Source of the DNA: Gracilibacillus orientalis
Lineage (GTDB): Bacteria > Bacillota > Bacilli > Bacillales > Amphibacillaceae
Assembly (NCBI RefSeq): GCF_900114645.1
Contig: NZ_FOTR01000021.1
Span: 1 to 51,690 of the forward strand
Direction: 5' to 3'
DNA: 51,690 nucleotides
A program made the position numbers and the translations under genes. Below the pieces are notes generated by a model. That model made no database searches. It saw only the letters and a program-made list of their open reading frames with translations, and was not told where the DNA came from. This document shows, piece by piece, positions 6,795 through 14,483 of the stretch. How positions within the stretch are numbered: position 1 is the stretch's first letter; every line of letters begins with the position of its first letter.

Positions 6795-7349
6795 ATGAAA
6801 TATGGGTATGCAAGGGTTAGTACAGTACACCAAGATTTAGAGTCGCAATTACAACAATTGAATGGTGAAGGGTGCGATAAGATTTATTCAGAAAAGTTTA
6901 CTGGTACTAAATCAGATAGATCACAATTCAATGAGTTGTTACAGATATTACAAGAAGGAGACACTTTAGTAATAACTAAGTTGGATCGTTTTGCTAGGTC
7001 TGCTGACAATGCTATCAGAACAATTAAAGAGTTATTTAAGAATGGTGTAAGAGTTCATATACTTAATATGGGTATAGTTGAAGATACACCAACAGGAAGA
7101 CTAATATTCAACATACTTAGTTCCTTTGCTGAATTTGAAAGGGATATGATTGTTGAACGTACACAAGAAGGTAAGGCAATAGCTAAGCAGTGTGAAGACT
7201 TTAGAGAAGGCAGACCAAATAAGTATAGTAAGAAACAAATTGATCATGCTTTAGGCTTGCTTAGAACTAATTCATATAAAGAAGTAGAAGAAAGAACAGG
7301 AATAAGTAAGAGTACATTAATAAGAGCAAAAAGAAAATTAAATGACTAA
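6795..7349 (+). CDS. serine recombinase (resolvase/invertase family)
   Basis: A 184-residue small serine recombinase. The catalytic domain starts [20 protein letters not shown] with the nucleophilic serine at position 9 (ARVS) and contains the active-site arginine segment [13 protein letters not shown]. The dimer helix region [19 protein letters not shown] is followed by the C-terminal helix-turn-helix, starting at [12 protein letters not shown] and ending [14 protein letters not shown]. It would carry out site-specific resolution or inversion at a res-like site, plausibly the repeats just upstream. Its length matches Tn3/Tn552-type resolvases. No transposase accompanies it; it sits next to a defence operon, which suggests a role in moving or maintaining that unit. 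Confidence 0.9.
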   Translation: MKYGYARVSTVHQDLESQLQQLNGEGCDKIYSEKFTGTKSDRSQFNELLQILQEGDTLVITKLDRFARSADNAIRTIKELFKNGVRVHILNMGIVEDTPTGRLIFNILSSFAEFERDMIVERTQEGKAIAKQCEDFREGRPNKYSKKQIDHALGLLRTNSYKEVEERTGISKSTLIRAKRKLND

Positions 7350-7354
7350 ATTAT

Positions 7355-7386
7355 AGACAACCGTGCAGAAATCGGTTGTCTTTTTA
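7355..7386 (+). terminator. rho-independent terminator of the resolvase gene
   Basis: AGACAACCG (7355-7363) pairs with CGGTTGTCT (7373-7381) around a 9-base loop and is followed by TTTTT. Confidence 0.8.
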
Positions 7387-7576
7387 ACAATAAAAATTTC
7401 CAGGAAATTAATTCCCCACTAAAAAAGAGTGTTTAATTAACTTGCTAGAATTTTAAACAAATATCTAAAGTTTTCCAGCTTGGGTTACAATAACGAACAA
7501 AATAATATATAATCTTACATAAATGAGTAAATATACTTAAATTTTATGACGTAGGCATATTATATAAAAATAAGGT

Positions 7577-7643
7577 AATGCACAATAGACTATTAGATGA
7601 CCAAAATAATACATTTAATAGATAATCTATCTTAAAGTGCATT
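7577..7643. promoter_or_regulatory. inverted repeat upstream of the defence operon
   Basis: AATGCAC (7577-7583) and GTGCATT (7637-7643) form 7-bp inverted arms, with a further small palindrome AGATAATCT at 7620-7628 between them. The 7387-7689 gap is AT-rich, has no gene, and must contain the operon promoter; no convincing -35/-10 pair stands out. An operator role for the inverted repeat is a guess. Confidence 0.35.
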
Positions 7644-7689
7644 CTTGTTTTATATTAGTATTCTTAAATTTTTGTAAGGAGGCGATATT

Positions 7690-8862
7690 TTGGCGGATCA
7701 AGATTTAACAGATAATGGTAGTGGGATCAGAAGTTTAAGTGGCTTTGCCTATCAAATTCGTGTTTTTGTGTATTATATGTCTAAGATGAGTGAAAATGGA
7801 CAAATAGAATTTGAGACAATAGAGGATGTTGCTGTAAGAGATAAAAAAATAGACGCCGATTCTTTGGATAAAAAATCTGATTCATTTAGAAATTTAGTTG
7901 AAGATAAAGATAGAAATGGGTATTATTTTGCTATTCAAGTAAAACGAACAAAAATAGATAATACAAGTAAACTGAAAATATTATATAATTGGCTTTTACT
8001 TGAATCCTCCACAACAAAAATTAGTAAGTACATTTTGTTCACAGAAGATAAATATGGTAATACTGGTAAGTTATTCGATATTTCGTGTGAAAAACTGTTT
8101 GAATTTGTCATGAAATCTAACAGTAAATCAAATGCTTTAATTAGTAAGGTAAAATTACAATATAAGAATAATTATGGAAAATTTAAGAAAGCTTATGATA
8201 AATTAAGTACCGATTATGAGTTCATTTCGGATGGAAAACTTGATGATAGAATATTAGATGGATTTGCATTTCATTTTACAAGAAGTGGTGTAAGTCACTT
8301 AATATACAGTTTGAGAGTTAAGGAACTTATTCAATATATTAACGGTGAAATCATCTCTGCTGTTTATAATGGAGATTCGTATAAATGCACCTTTGAGGAT
8401 ATGATGAAGAAGGTTGAGGAAATAAGTGGAAGGGTAAAGGACAGTCATTATGATCCAGATTATATTGCTTTTAGAAAGAGTAGACAAATAAATTTAACTG
8501 ATCAAGCCATACTACAATCACGTGAATACTTGCAATTGGCAAAATGTAAACTTTCTCAACAAAGAATTGAAGAGCATCTAATTTATCAACAATATTATGA
8601 AAGTATAAAAGATAGATTCCTAGAAGATAACAAATTAAATTTTGTTGATAATATTGAGCGAACTACCTATGATAACTTTTGTAGTGTAAAAGAAGATTTG
8701 GAAGAAGAGAATAAAGATACACCATTAAAAAGATTAAACGAAACCAAGAAAATGAATAATAATTATACTCAATTAGACCAAACAAGATTCGGTTCATGTA
8801 TAAGCCTAACAAAAAAAAATGTAGAAGAAGATATTAAAATTTCTTGGGAGGATGAGAAGTGA
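7690..8862 (+). CDS. ABC-3C system effector: N-terminal nuclease-like domain with ABC-3C C-terminal domain
   Basis: A 390-residue protein starting at TTG 7690 after AAGGAGGCG. The N-terminus (GSGIRSLSGFAYQIRVFVYY) followed by acidic E45-D46 in FETIEDVAV and Q83-V84-K85 in YYFAIQVKRTK resembles a restriction-endonuclease-like core with the D/E...(Q/E)xK pattern. The helical C-terminal half (about 180-330) looks like the conserved domain that links effectors to ABC-3C machinery. In computational surveys, ABC-three-component systems are predicted conflict systems of effector, small middle component and SMC/Rad50-like ATPase. Here the stop overlaps the next start (GTGA), so the three are translationally coupled. 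Predicted role: invader-triggered nucleic-acid cleavage; not experimentally supported here. Confidence 0.65.
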   Translation: MADQDLTDNGSGIRSLSGFAYQIRVFVYYMSKMSENGQIEFETIEDVAVRDKKIDADSLDKKSDSFRNLVEDKDRNGYYFAIQVKRTKIDNTSKLKILYNWLLLESSTTKISKYILFTEDKYGNTGKLFDISCEKLFEFVMKSNSKSNALISKVKLQYKNNYGKFKKAYDKLSTDYEFISDGKLDDRILDGFAFHFTRSGVSHLIYSLRVKELIQYINGEIISAVYNGDSYKCTFEDMMKKVEEISGRVKDSHYDPDYIAFRKSRQINLTDQAILQSREYLQLAKCKLSQQRIEEHLIYQQYYESIKDRFLEDNKLNFVDNIERTTYDNFCSVKEDLEEENKDTPLKRLNETKKMNNNYTQLDQTRFGSCISLTKKNVEEDIKISWEDEK

Positions 8863-9287
8863 AAAAAAATCATTATGAATTGGAAATTATATTACTTAGT
8901 ACTTATTGTGATATAGTTTTAGACATTTTAGAAGAACACAAGAATCTAAGTGTTATAAAGTTAATTACATTTTCCTATTTATTAAAAAAGAAAAAGTTCA
9001 TGAAGTCAAATATATATAATGCATCAAATAAAAATGATTTGGTGCTTAAATGCTTATCACAGTTAACTGGGTTATTTGACGATTACTGCGAGAATATAAA
9101 ATATATAATTAGTGCTATTCACTTATTAATTGAAAACAGAAAAATATTAGAGCATTCAGGAGAAGTGATGATTTCAGAGGAAAATCATATTGTAGCGGAA
9201 CAGAAATCATTTATTAACCTCGCTATAAAAGAAAGTAAGAATTATTCTGACATACAATTTTTGAAAGAGGTGGTAAGAAATGTATAA
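8859..9287 (+). CDS. ABC-3C system middle component
   Basis: A 142-residue, mostly helical protein without recognisable catalytic residues. The GTG start at 8859 overlaps the stop of the effector gene by four bases (GTGA), with GGGAGG upstream, and its own stop overlaps the ATPase start by eight bases. Size, position and composition (N-terminal helices, then KLITFSYLLKKKKF, and a C-terminal basic/acidic winged-helix-like segment) fit the small middle components that ABC-three-component systems place between effector and ATPase, perhaps as a bridge or sensor. The assignment is mainly from context. Confidence 0.6.
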   Translation: MKKNHYELEIILLSTYCDIVLDILEEHKNLSVIKLITFSYLLKKKKFMKSNIYNASNKNDLVLKCLSQLTGLFDDYCENIKYIISAIHLLIENRKILEHSGEVMISEENHIVAEQKSFINLAIKESKNYSDIQFLKEVVRNV

Positions 9288-11031
9288 AATCAAAAAAATA
9301 AGTATGGTAGATAATGGGGAAGTTATATATGATTATAAATTTGATTATGGAATAAATTATTTTAAAGGAAAGAATAGCTCTGGTAAAACAGAGTTTTATA
9401 ATTTTATTGATTTTATGTTTGGAGATTCCCAAAACATTAAAAATAAGGTATGGTATAGGGATTCGCTAAATTATGCCATAATAGAATTTGAGTATAATAA
9501 AATAACATACTTATTTAAACGAACACTTGAGAAAGATATAAATTATTTTAAGTATAAAGGTGAAGAGTGGGGAGAGCCAATTAGTTTAGCCGAATATAAA
9601 GATAAATTGCATTCCATTTTTACCATTGATCACACAACTTTAAATCGAATTAGAGATTTTACAGAAGAAAATTTAACATACAGAACTTTTACAATATTTA
9701 ACTTTTTGGGTGAAAAATCATTTGGAAATATTACTGACTTTTTTACGAAGAGTAAAAATATAAAATATTCTACAAAATTACCAGCATTATTAAATTATGT
9801 TTTTAATAATAATTTGGAAAAGATATTTGAACTTAAAAAAAATTTACACGAACTCCAACAAGATGTAAACTTACTTAAACGTTCAATACAACGATTTGAT
9901 TTTGTGAAAAATAATATTAATGTTAATTTGAAAAAGCTTAATATACCAATGATTTATAATGGTAAAAATAATAAAGAAATTTTCAATGAAATATATAAAG
10001 TTAAATCTTTGGAGGAATCAAAAAAAAGCTATAAGAAACCAAAAACAATTTCTGAACTCGAATCAATACATAATAATCTAAACGAACAAATTAAAATATA
10101 TGAAAATACTATTGAAGATAACAAAAACTTCGAAATTGAAAATCTAAATAGAAAGAAACTTGTAGATAACTTATCGTCACTCATATCAGATAAGAGTGAA
10201 TATAAATATTTGGCTGAACCAATCATTACTATGGCAGACGATTTGGATAAAAGAATCTCATTTAATAAATATGTTATAACAAATCATTCAATAAATGATC
10301 TAAAGAAACAGAGAAAAGAAATTAAAGAAGAGATTTTTGCAAATGAATCTCGTTTTTCCTCCTTTAATATCTCAGAAAAATCTCGTTCTATTGCTTTAGT
10401 TGAAGAATATCTAAGTATTGATGTGTCTTATGATGCAATCGAACTTGAAACTAAGCAAAAGCAGATCAAAAAGTTAAAAGAAGAAATTAAAATATTACAG
10501 AATAACGATGACAATGAGAAAATTAACCATTTATCTGATTTTATAACTGAATTATATAAATCTGCAATCAATGTTTCAGATATAGTTAGAAATGATGAAG
10601 ATTTAGAGGGATTCTATATACAATATCATAAAAAAGGAAATATATTACAGCCGAAAATTGTGAGCTCTAAGTCAAATAAAATTGAAAATTATTATGTAGG
10701 TAGTATGGCGAGGCACACACTAATGCAATTTTGTGGCTATCTAGGTTTTTTGCGTATGTTGATTAAAGAAAATAAATATCCATTGGTACCTATATTAGTA
10801 ATTGATCATATATCAAAACCATTTGATATTGATAATAGAAGAGCGATAGGAGAAATTTTAAAAAAGTTCTATCAATATATGGATGAAAAAGATTTGCAAA
10901 TTTTTATCTTTGATGAAAAAGATTATAAAGACTTATTTGTCACCCCTAATCATAGTGAAAATCTTGTGGATGAAACTAAGACGGGCTTCAATCCTTTTTT
11001 TAATGAAGTGTCAAACACAAAAGATTCTTAG
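9280..11031 (+). CDS. ABC-3C system ATPase, DUF2326/Rad50-like
   Basis: A 583-residue SMC/Rad50-type ABC ATPase. Walker A is GKNSSGKT at residues 30-37, just after the strand NYFKG. The middle (about 185-430) is coiled coil rich in K, E, N and L. The C-terminal ATPase half has the GSMARHTLMQFCGYLGFLRM segment where the ABC signature helix is expected, and Walker B PILVIDHI with Asp509; the next residue is His rather than the usual catalytic Glu, so hydrolysis chemistry may be unusual. It ends in the DUF2326-like IFIFDEKDYKDLF region. The start overlaps the middle-component gene (RBS AGAGGTGG). It probably binds DNA or DNA ends and activates the effector. Confidence 0.75.
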   Translation: MYKIKKISMVDNGEVIYDYKFDYGINYFKGKNSSGKTEFYNFIDFMFGDSQNIKNKVWYRDSLNYAIIEFEYNKITYLFKRTLEKDINYFKYKGEEWGEPISLAEYKDKLHSIFTIDHTTLNRIRDFTEENLTYRTFTIFNFLGEKSFGNITDFFTKSKNIKYSTKLPALLNYVFNNNLEKIFELKKNLHELQQDVNLLKRSIQRFDFVKNNINVNLKKLNIPMIYNGKNNKEIFNEIYKVKSLEESKKSYKKPKTISELESIHNNLNEQIKIYENTIEDNKNFEIENLNRKKLVDNLSSLISDKSEYKYLAEPIITMADDLDKRISFNKYVITNHSINDLKKQRKEIKEEIFANESRFSSFNISEKSRSIALVEEYLSIDVSYDAIELETKQKQIKKLKEEIKILQNNDDNEKINHLSDFITELYKSAINVSDIVRNDEDLEGFYIQYHKKGNILQPKIVSSKSNKIENYYVGSMARHTLMQFCGYLGFLRMLIKENKYPLVPILVIDHISKPFDIDNRRAIGEILKKFYQYMDEKDLQIFIFDEKDYKDLFVTPNHSENLVDETKTGFNPFFNEVSNTKDS

Positions 11032-11217
11032 GTAAAGTAATGGGGGGAGGTATTAATAGCCGTTCTAGCAAAAAAACAAAGCTAAGTTTGGAAAGAATTA
11101 AATGAAAAACTCACATATATTGAAATCGAATAATATCATTTAATTGTAAATATAATGAAATTAGGGTAGTATTAAAATAACAACATTTACAATCATATAG
11201 GTAAGTGATTAACAACC

Positions 11218-11403
11218 TTGATTGTAATTCATAATCATGAGCGGTGCTGCGAAACGCTGATCATCGAAGGAACAACCGTCGATTTCAAACAAAACATGAT
11301 GGGTGGGGGATTCACGATTGATAATCCGAATGCCGTTGTATCATGTGGCTGTGGCTCTTCCTTTAAAGCGAAGGAAAGAGAAGGAACACCTGGAAATTGC
11401 TAA
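11218..11403 (+). pseudogene. 5'-truncated ErpA/SufA-type iron-sulfur carrier
   Basis: The reading frame encodes the C-terminal half of an A-type Fe-S carrier: [20 protein letters not shown] followed by CGCGSSF, including the CxC pair that binds iron or a cluster; the N-terminal ~60 residues with the first cysteine (GGCSG) are absent and the frame closes upstream at TGA (11206-11208). The related B. subtilis gene (yutM) is about 120 codons. A TTG at 11218 is the nominal start but has no ribosome site. Truncation coincides with the right edge of the resolvase/ABC-3C unit. The 11032-11217 gap contains only short broken frames (for example KTKLSLERIK). Confidence 0.75.
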
Positions 11404-11490
11404 TTTTAAATAGCATTAATTGAGTGTTATACCACTTGTAAATTAAACATAAACAATCCTAAATCAAGAAAATAAGGGTTGATAATGACG

Positions 11491-11537
11491 CCTCTCTTAG
11501 TGAATGGTTATTAAAATTCACTGAGAGAGGTTTTTTT
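11491..11537 (+). terminator. strong rho-independent terminator
   Basis: CCTCTCTTAGTGAA (11491-11504) pairs with TTCACTGAGAGAGG (11517-11530) with one mismatch, followed by seven T. It belongs to the truncated Fe-S carrier gene. Confidence 0.8.
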
Positions 11538-11613
11538 GTCCTTAAAAAAGCGTCAAAAACGTGTTGCTAATGTAAAGAGTTATTTTAAATGACTTTCACG
11601 TGTCTTAGCCACA

Positions 11614-12300
11614 TTATTTATTGGCTTTTTCTTTTTCCTCCTTATTTTTCCCGGGCATCATAAAAGATAGTGGTTTCCAACTGTTTTCTATTTTTTCTAC
11701 AATATGATAAGTTCGCTCATATAAAATCGAACGAAGATTATCTAGCTTTCTTACTGTTTTTTCCATCAATGCTTCTTGATTTTCAAAACTGTCTAGAACT
11801 TTATCATGTTTTTCATCTTGTTTAGACATTTGCTCTGCCATTTGTTGATGTAACATATACATTTCATTCATCTGAGAAGTGAGCTGCTCCGAAAATGACT
11901 GATAGTCTGAAAGCTGACTTATGATTTCTTGATTTGACTGGCTAACTTGATTTAATTTGTTTTCTATATATTCCTGCTTTATATCATTTTCATCTTCCAT
12001 TAAACGTTTAAGTTCCTGATTTTTATCATCTAGCATTTGTAACCACTTCCTTATTTCTTGTTCAAATTTCTCATATTTTGCAGTTTTTCCATATAAATGT
12101 TCTAATCTACTACTCAGTTCATTCCATTTTCTCACTCCTGTATATTCATTTTGCTGATGCCTTTTTTTAATGTCTTTCACTTCTTTAGTTAAGGATTCAT
12201 TGAAATTTTTCTGCGCTTGAATTATTTCAGCAAAATAATCCGTTTTAAAATAACTTTGATTTGGGATATCCTTCAATTCCTCCTTTATGTTGGAATACAC
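11614..12300 (-). CDS. coiled-coil protein of unknown function (N-terminus probably frameshifted)
   Basis: The frame encodes about 228 residues, almost all predicted coiled coil (heptad-rich from about 20 to 190, many Q, E, K and L) with a basic tail (PGKNKEEKEKANK) and no membrane segment. The nominal GTG start at 12300 has no ribosome site. Just upstream, in another frame, ATG 12334 reads MGVFINKSEHPGVFQHKGG with a good AAAGGTGATG site before it, and breaks near the purine run AAAGGAGG at about 12283. Joining the two frames would give a continuous protein (...GVFQHKEELKDIPNQSYF). I therefore suspect a one-base insertion. I do not recognise a function. Confidence 0.55.
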   Translation of the reverse strand: MYSNIKEELKDIPNQSYFKTDYFAEIIQAQKNFNESLTKEVKDIKKRHQQNEYTGVRKWNELSSRLEHLYGKTAKYEKFEQEIRKWLQMLDDKNQELKRLMEDENDIKQEYIENKLNQVSQSNQEIISQLSDYQSFSEQLTSQMNEMYMLHQQMAEQMSKQDEKHDKVLDSFENQEALMEKTVRKLDNLRSILYERTYHIVEKIENSWKPLSFMMPGKNKEEKEKANK

Positions 12301-12343
12301 CTGGATGTTCGGATTTATTAATAAATACTCCCATAAATTTCAT

Positions 12344-12686
12344 CACCTTTAGCATTTTTTATCATTGTATGCTTCTACCTTAGAAATAGATAATTAACCT
12401 AGATGGTAAAGGAAGCTAGAAAAGAATTCTTTGATTGCATAGCTGAGTTTACACAAATCATAATTTATAGAGCGATGGCTTAAACAAACGTATTAGATGC
12501 ATTATATTATAAGTAAGAAACTCGGTTTATCTGATTGTTGAAAACTTATGCTTTTTTATTAGTGAAATTTGGGATTTACAAAAGTATTTAGGTACACCTT
12601 ATGATAGTCCTCAGTTGTCCGTCTATGATTTTTGAAGAAATGAAATGAAGGAACCGTCATGAGAAATCTTTGCGATCCGGTTTTTC
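12344..12686. other. intergenic region without a supported gene
   Basis: About 340 bases with stops in all frames. The only short open frame (ATG 12403 to TAA 12483, 26 codons) lacks a ribosome site. I see no hairpin terminator or repeat here. Confidence 0.5.
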
Positions 12687-13940
12687 CTATTGCGAAGAGT
12701 TTTTGGTAATATTAAAGGCAATCACAGTACCCACTTTTATTCTACTTTTAATTTGTATTCCTGTTCCAAAGCCTTCGATTAGTCTTCTATCTGTATTTTT
12801 GAGCCCTATCCCTGTATCCATGCGTTTAATAGAGCGAATGATGTCATTGCTCATTCCAACTCCATCATCTTTAATGATGACTCGTAAATAATCATATTTC
12901 TTAATAGTTTTAATTTCAATTGTTCCACCAGAAGCCTGTTGCATAATCCCATGTTTTATTGCATTTTCAACAATTGGTTGAATGGTCAGCGTTGGTAGAT
13001 AAAATCCTTCTACATCTTCTACATTCCAATGAACTTTTAATTTGTCGCCAAACCTTATTTTCTCTATATACAGATAGGATTCTACGACGGAAATTTCCTC
13101 TTCAACAAGTGTCCATTTATTAAAGGAGTTTGAGTCAAATTTACTCCGTAGAAATTCGCTAAATTCTTCTACCAATCGACGCATTTTTTTAATGTCTACA
13201 ATGCTTAGTGCACTGATGGAGTTTAAAGTATTAAAAATAAAATGCGGTTGTATTTGTGCTTGTAACCATTTTGCTTCCATTGCGGATTTTAATTCCTGTC
13301 TCATTTGATAGGATAAAGCAAGTCCTAACCCTAAAGGCCATCCAATGAAAAAAGGGATAATAAATAGAACTAAAAAAATTTGGAATGAATGTTGTGTCGG
13401 TCCAATTAGCTGACCTTCGATTTGACCGCTAAATGCTAAATACCATCTATAAGAAAAAACTGGGATGATCAAAGCAGCTGAAACAGCTACATATAAATGC
13501 ACCCAAAATTGAACTTTATTTGTTTTATAAAGCATAGCCACTATCGAAATCACAGCAACCAATACGACCATAAAATCATGGTAAAGATATCTCGCAGTAG
13601 GATTTGTTTGGTTTATAAACGACATGATAACGGATAACAGAATGAAGGCTATTATTAGTTTTTGTCTTTTTCTATCATTACCAAAATCGCGAAATCTAAG
13701 GATTCCTTCCATTAATAGAATTGCACCGATCAATGTACAGCAATTATTTAAGAACGTGATCAAACTTCCATCAAAAAAATATATACTAATAAAGCTCACA
13801 ATCCAACTAACAGAGGACCAAGTCCAGAAAGCAGGCCCCTTTACCATAGGGTTAATTCTCCATAAAACAATCATTAATATTAATCCCATAAAATTAATGA
13901 TACCAACAACTAGTAGAAGTGTTACTAGATCAAGTGCCAT
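12687..13940 (-). CDS. LytS/YehU-type sensor histidine kinase
   Basis: A 417-residue membrane sensor kinase. ATG 13940 is chosen because GGAGG lies 5 bases before it. Residues ~1-215 contain about seven hydrophobic segments; they lead into the His_kinase domain with the phospho-acceptor motif AQIQPHFIFNTLNSI and then an HATPase_c domain with the N box ENAIKHGIM, G1 box DDGVGM and G2 box GTGIQIKS preceded by GIGLKNTDRRL. Proteins of this class autophosphorylate and signal to LytTR-type response regulators. No response regulator lies next to it, so it is an orphan here or its partner was lost; both flanks look rearranged. Confidence 0.85.
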   Translation of the reverse strand: MALDLVTLLLVVGIINFMGLILMIVLWRINPMVKGPAFWTWSSVSWIVSFISIYFFDGSLITFLNNCCTLIGAILLMEGILRFRDFGNDRKRQKLIIAFILLSVIMSFINQTNPTARYLYHDFMVVLVAVISIVAMLYKTNKVQFWVHLYVAVSAALIIPVFSYRWYLAFSGQIEGQLIGPTQHSFQIFLVLFIIPFFIGWPLGLGLALSYQMRQELKSAMEAKWLQAQIQPHFIFNTLNSISALSIVDIKKMRRLVEEFSEFLRSKFDSNSFNKWTLVEEEISVVESYLYIEKIRFGDKLKVHWNVEDVEGFYLPTLTIQPIVENAIKHGIMQQASGGTIEIKTIKKYDYLRVIIKDDGVGMSNDIIRSIKRMDTGIGLKNTDRRLIEGFGTGIQIKSRIKVGTVIAFNITKNSSQ

Positions 13941-14113
13941 ATAAGCCTCCAATTATCCTGATGAATTCTTTGTTTATCGTTCTTTCATTATATAAATAAA
14001 AACTTCTGATTTCCATTTATAAAATGAATCCTATAGAGTAGACACTTTACAAAAAGTCTACCTATAGGGTACTTTGGTTATAATTTAAAAAATAGTAAAG
14101 AGGGAAAGAAAAA

Positions 14114-14230
14114 TGAGTAAGAAATTGTTTACCGAAAAGGAAATAAAAATATTATCAAAAAATCCTAATGTGAAATCTGTTAGTGATAAAGGAATCACTT
14201 ACACTGATGAATTCAAGAGAATATTATAAA
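14114..14230 (+). pseudogene. IS3-family OrfA/HTH fragment, N-terminal part
   Basis: ATG 14114 (after AAAGAGGGAAAGAAAA) reads MSKKLFTEKEIKILSKNP and KGITYTDEFKRI before a stop at 14228. This is the N-terminus of the helix-turn-helix OrfA proteins of IS3-type elements, usually about 90-100 residues. The next part of the same protein is found on the opposite strand immediately downstream (14236-14353). No OrfB transposase is present. Confidence 0.65.
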
Positions 14231-14235
14231 GGATG

Positions 14236-14353
14236 ACAAAACAGAGTCCCATCGTTCACGCCATCTTTTGCCTGAAGATTCTATACGCTTTTTTCCGATC
14301 ATATCTATATCGAATCCATGTTCCTTGAAAATTTGTCTTGGAAATTTTTCTTC
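14236..14353 (-). pseudogene. IS3-family OrfA fragment, middle part, inverted
   Basis: Read on the minus strand from 14353 this gives EEKFPRQIFKEHGFDIDMIG then KKRIESSGKRWRERW, the middle of the same OrfA family (compare the common KLPREIFEEAGFDI...KRV...KRWR pattern). Together with the plus-strand fragment it makes up most of one OrfA, but the halves face each other. The 14354-14483 remainder has no recognisable gene and must carry the promoter for the next gene. Confidence 0.65.
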
Positions 14354-14483
14354 CTATAACCCTAACATAGTAACAATGTGATGAGGCCTGTGTCGTTTTG
14401 TTTTAAGTGGAAAACTCCCCGTTTACAAAACACACTTTATAACTTAGACTATAATCAACCAAAGTGGCTAGGTGGAATGAGAT

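Noticed and set aside
11040-11150. Small gene after the defence operon (GGGGGGAGG)
   Set aside because: Frames behind the ribosome-like site break within about 20 codons and no plausible start codon follows.
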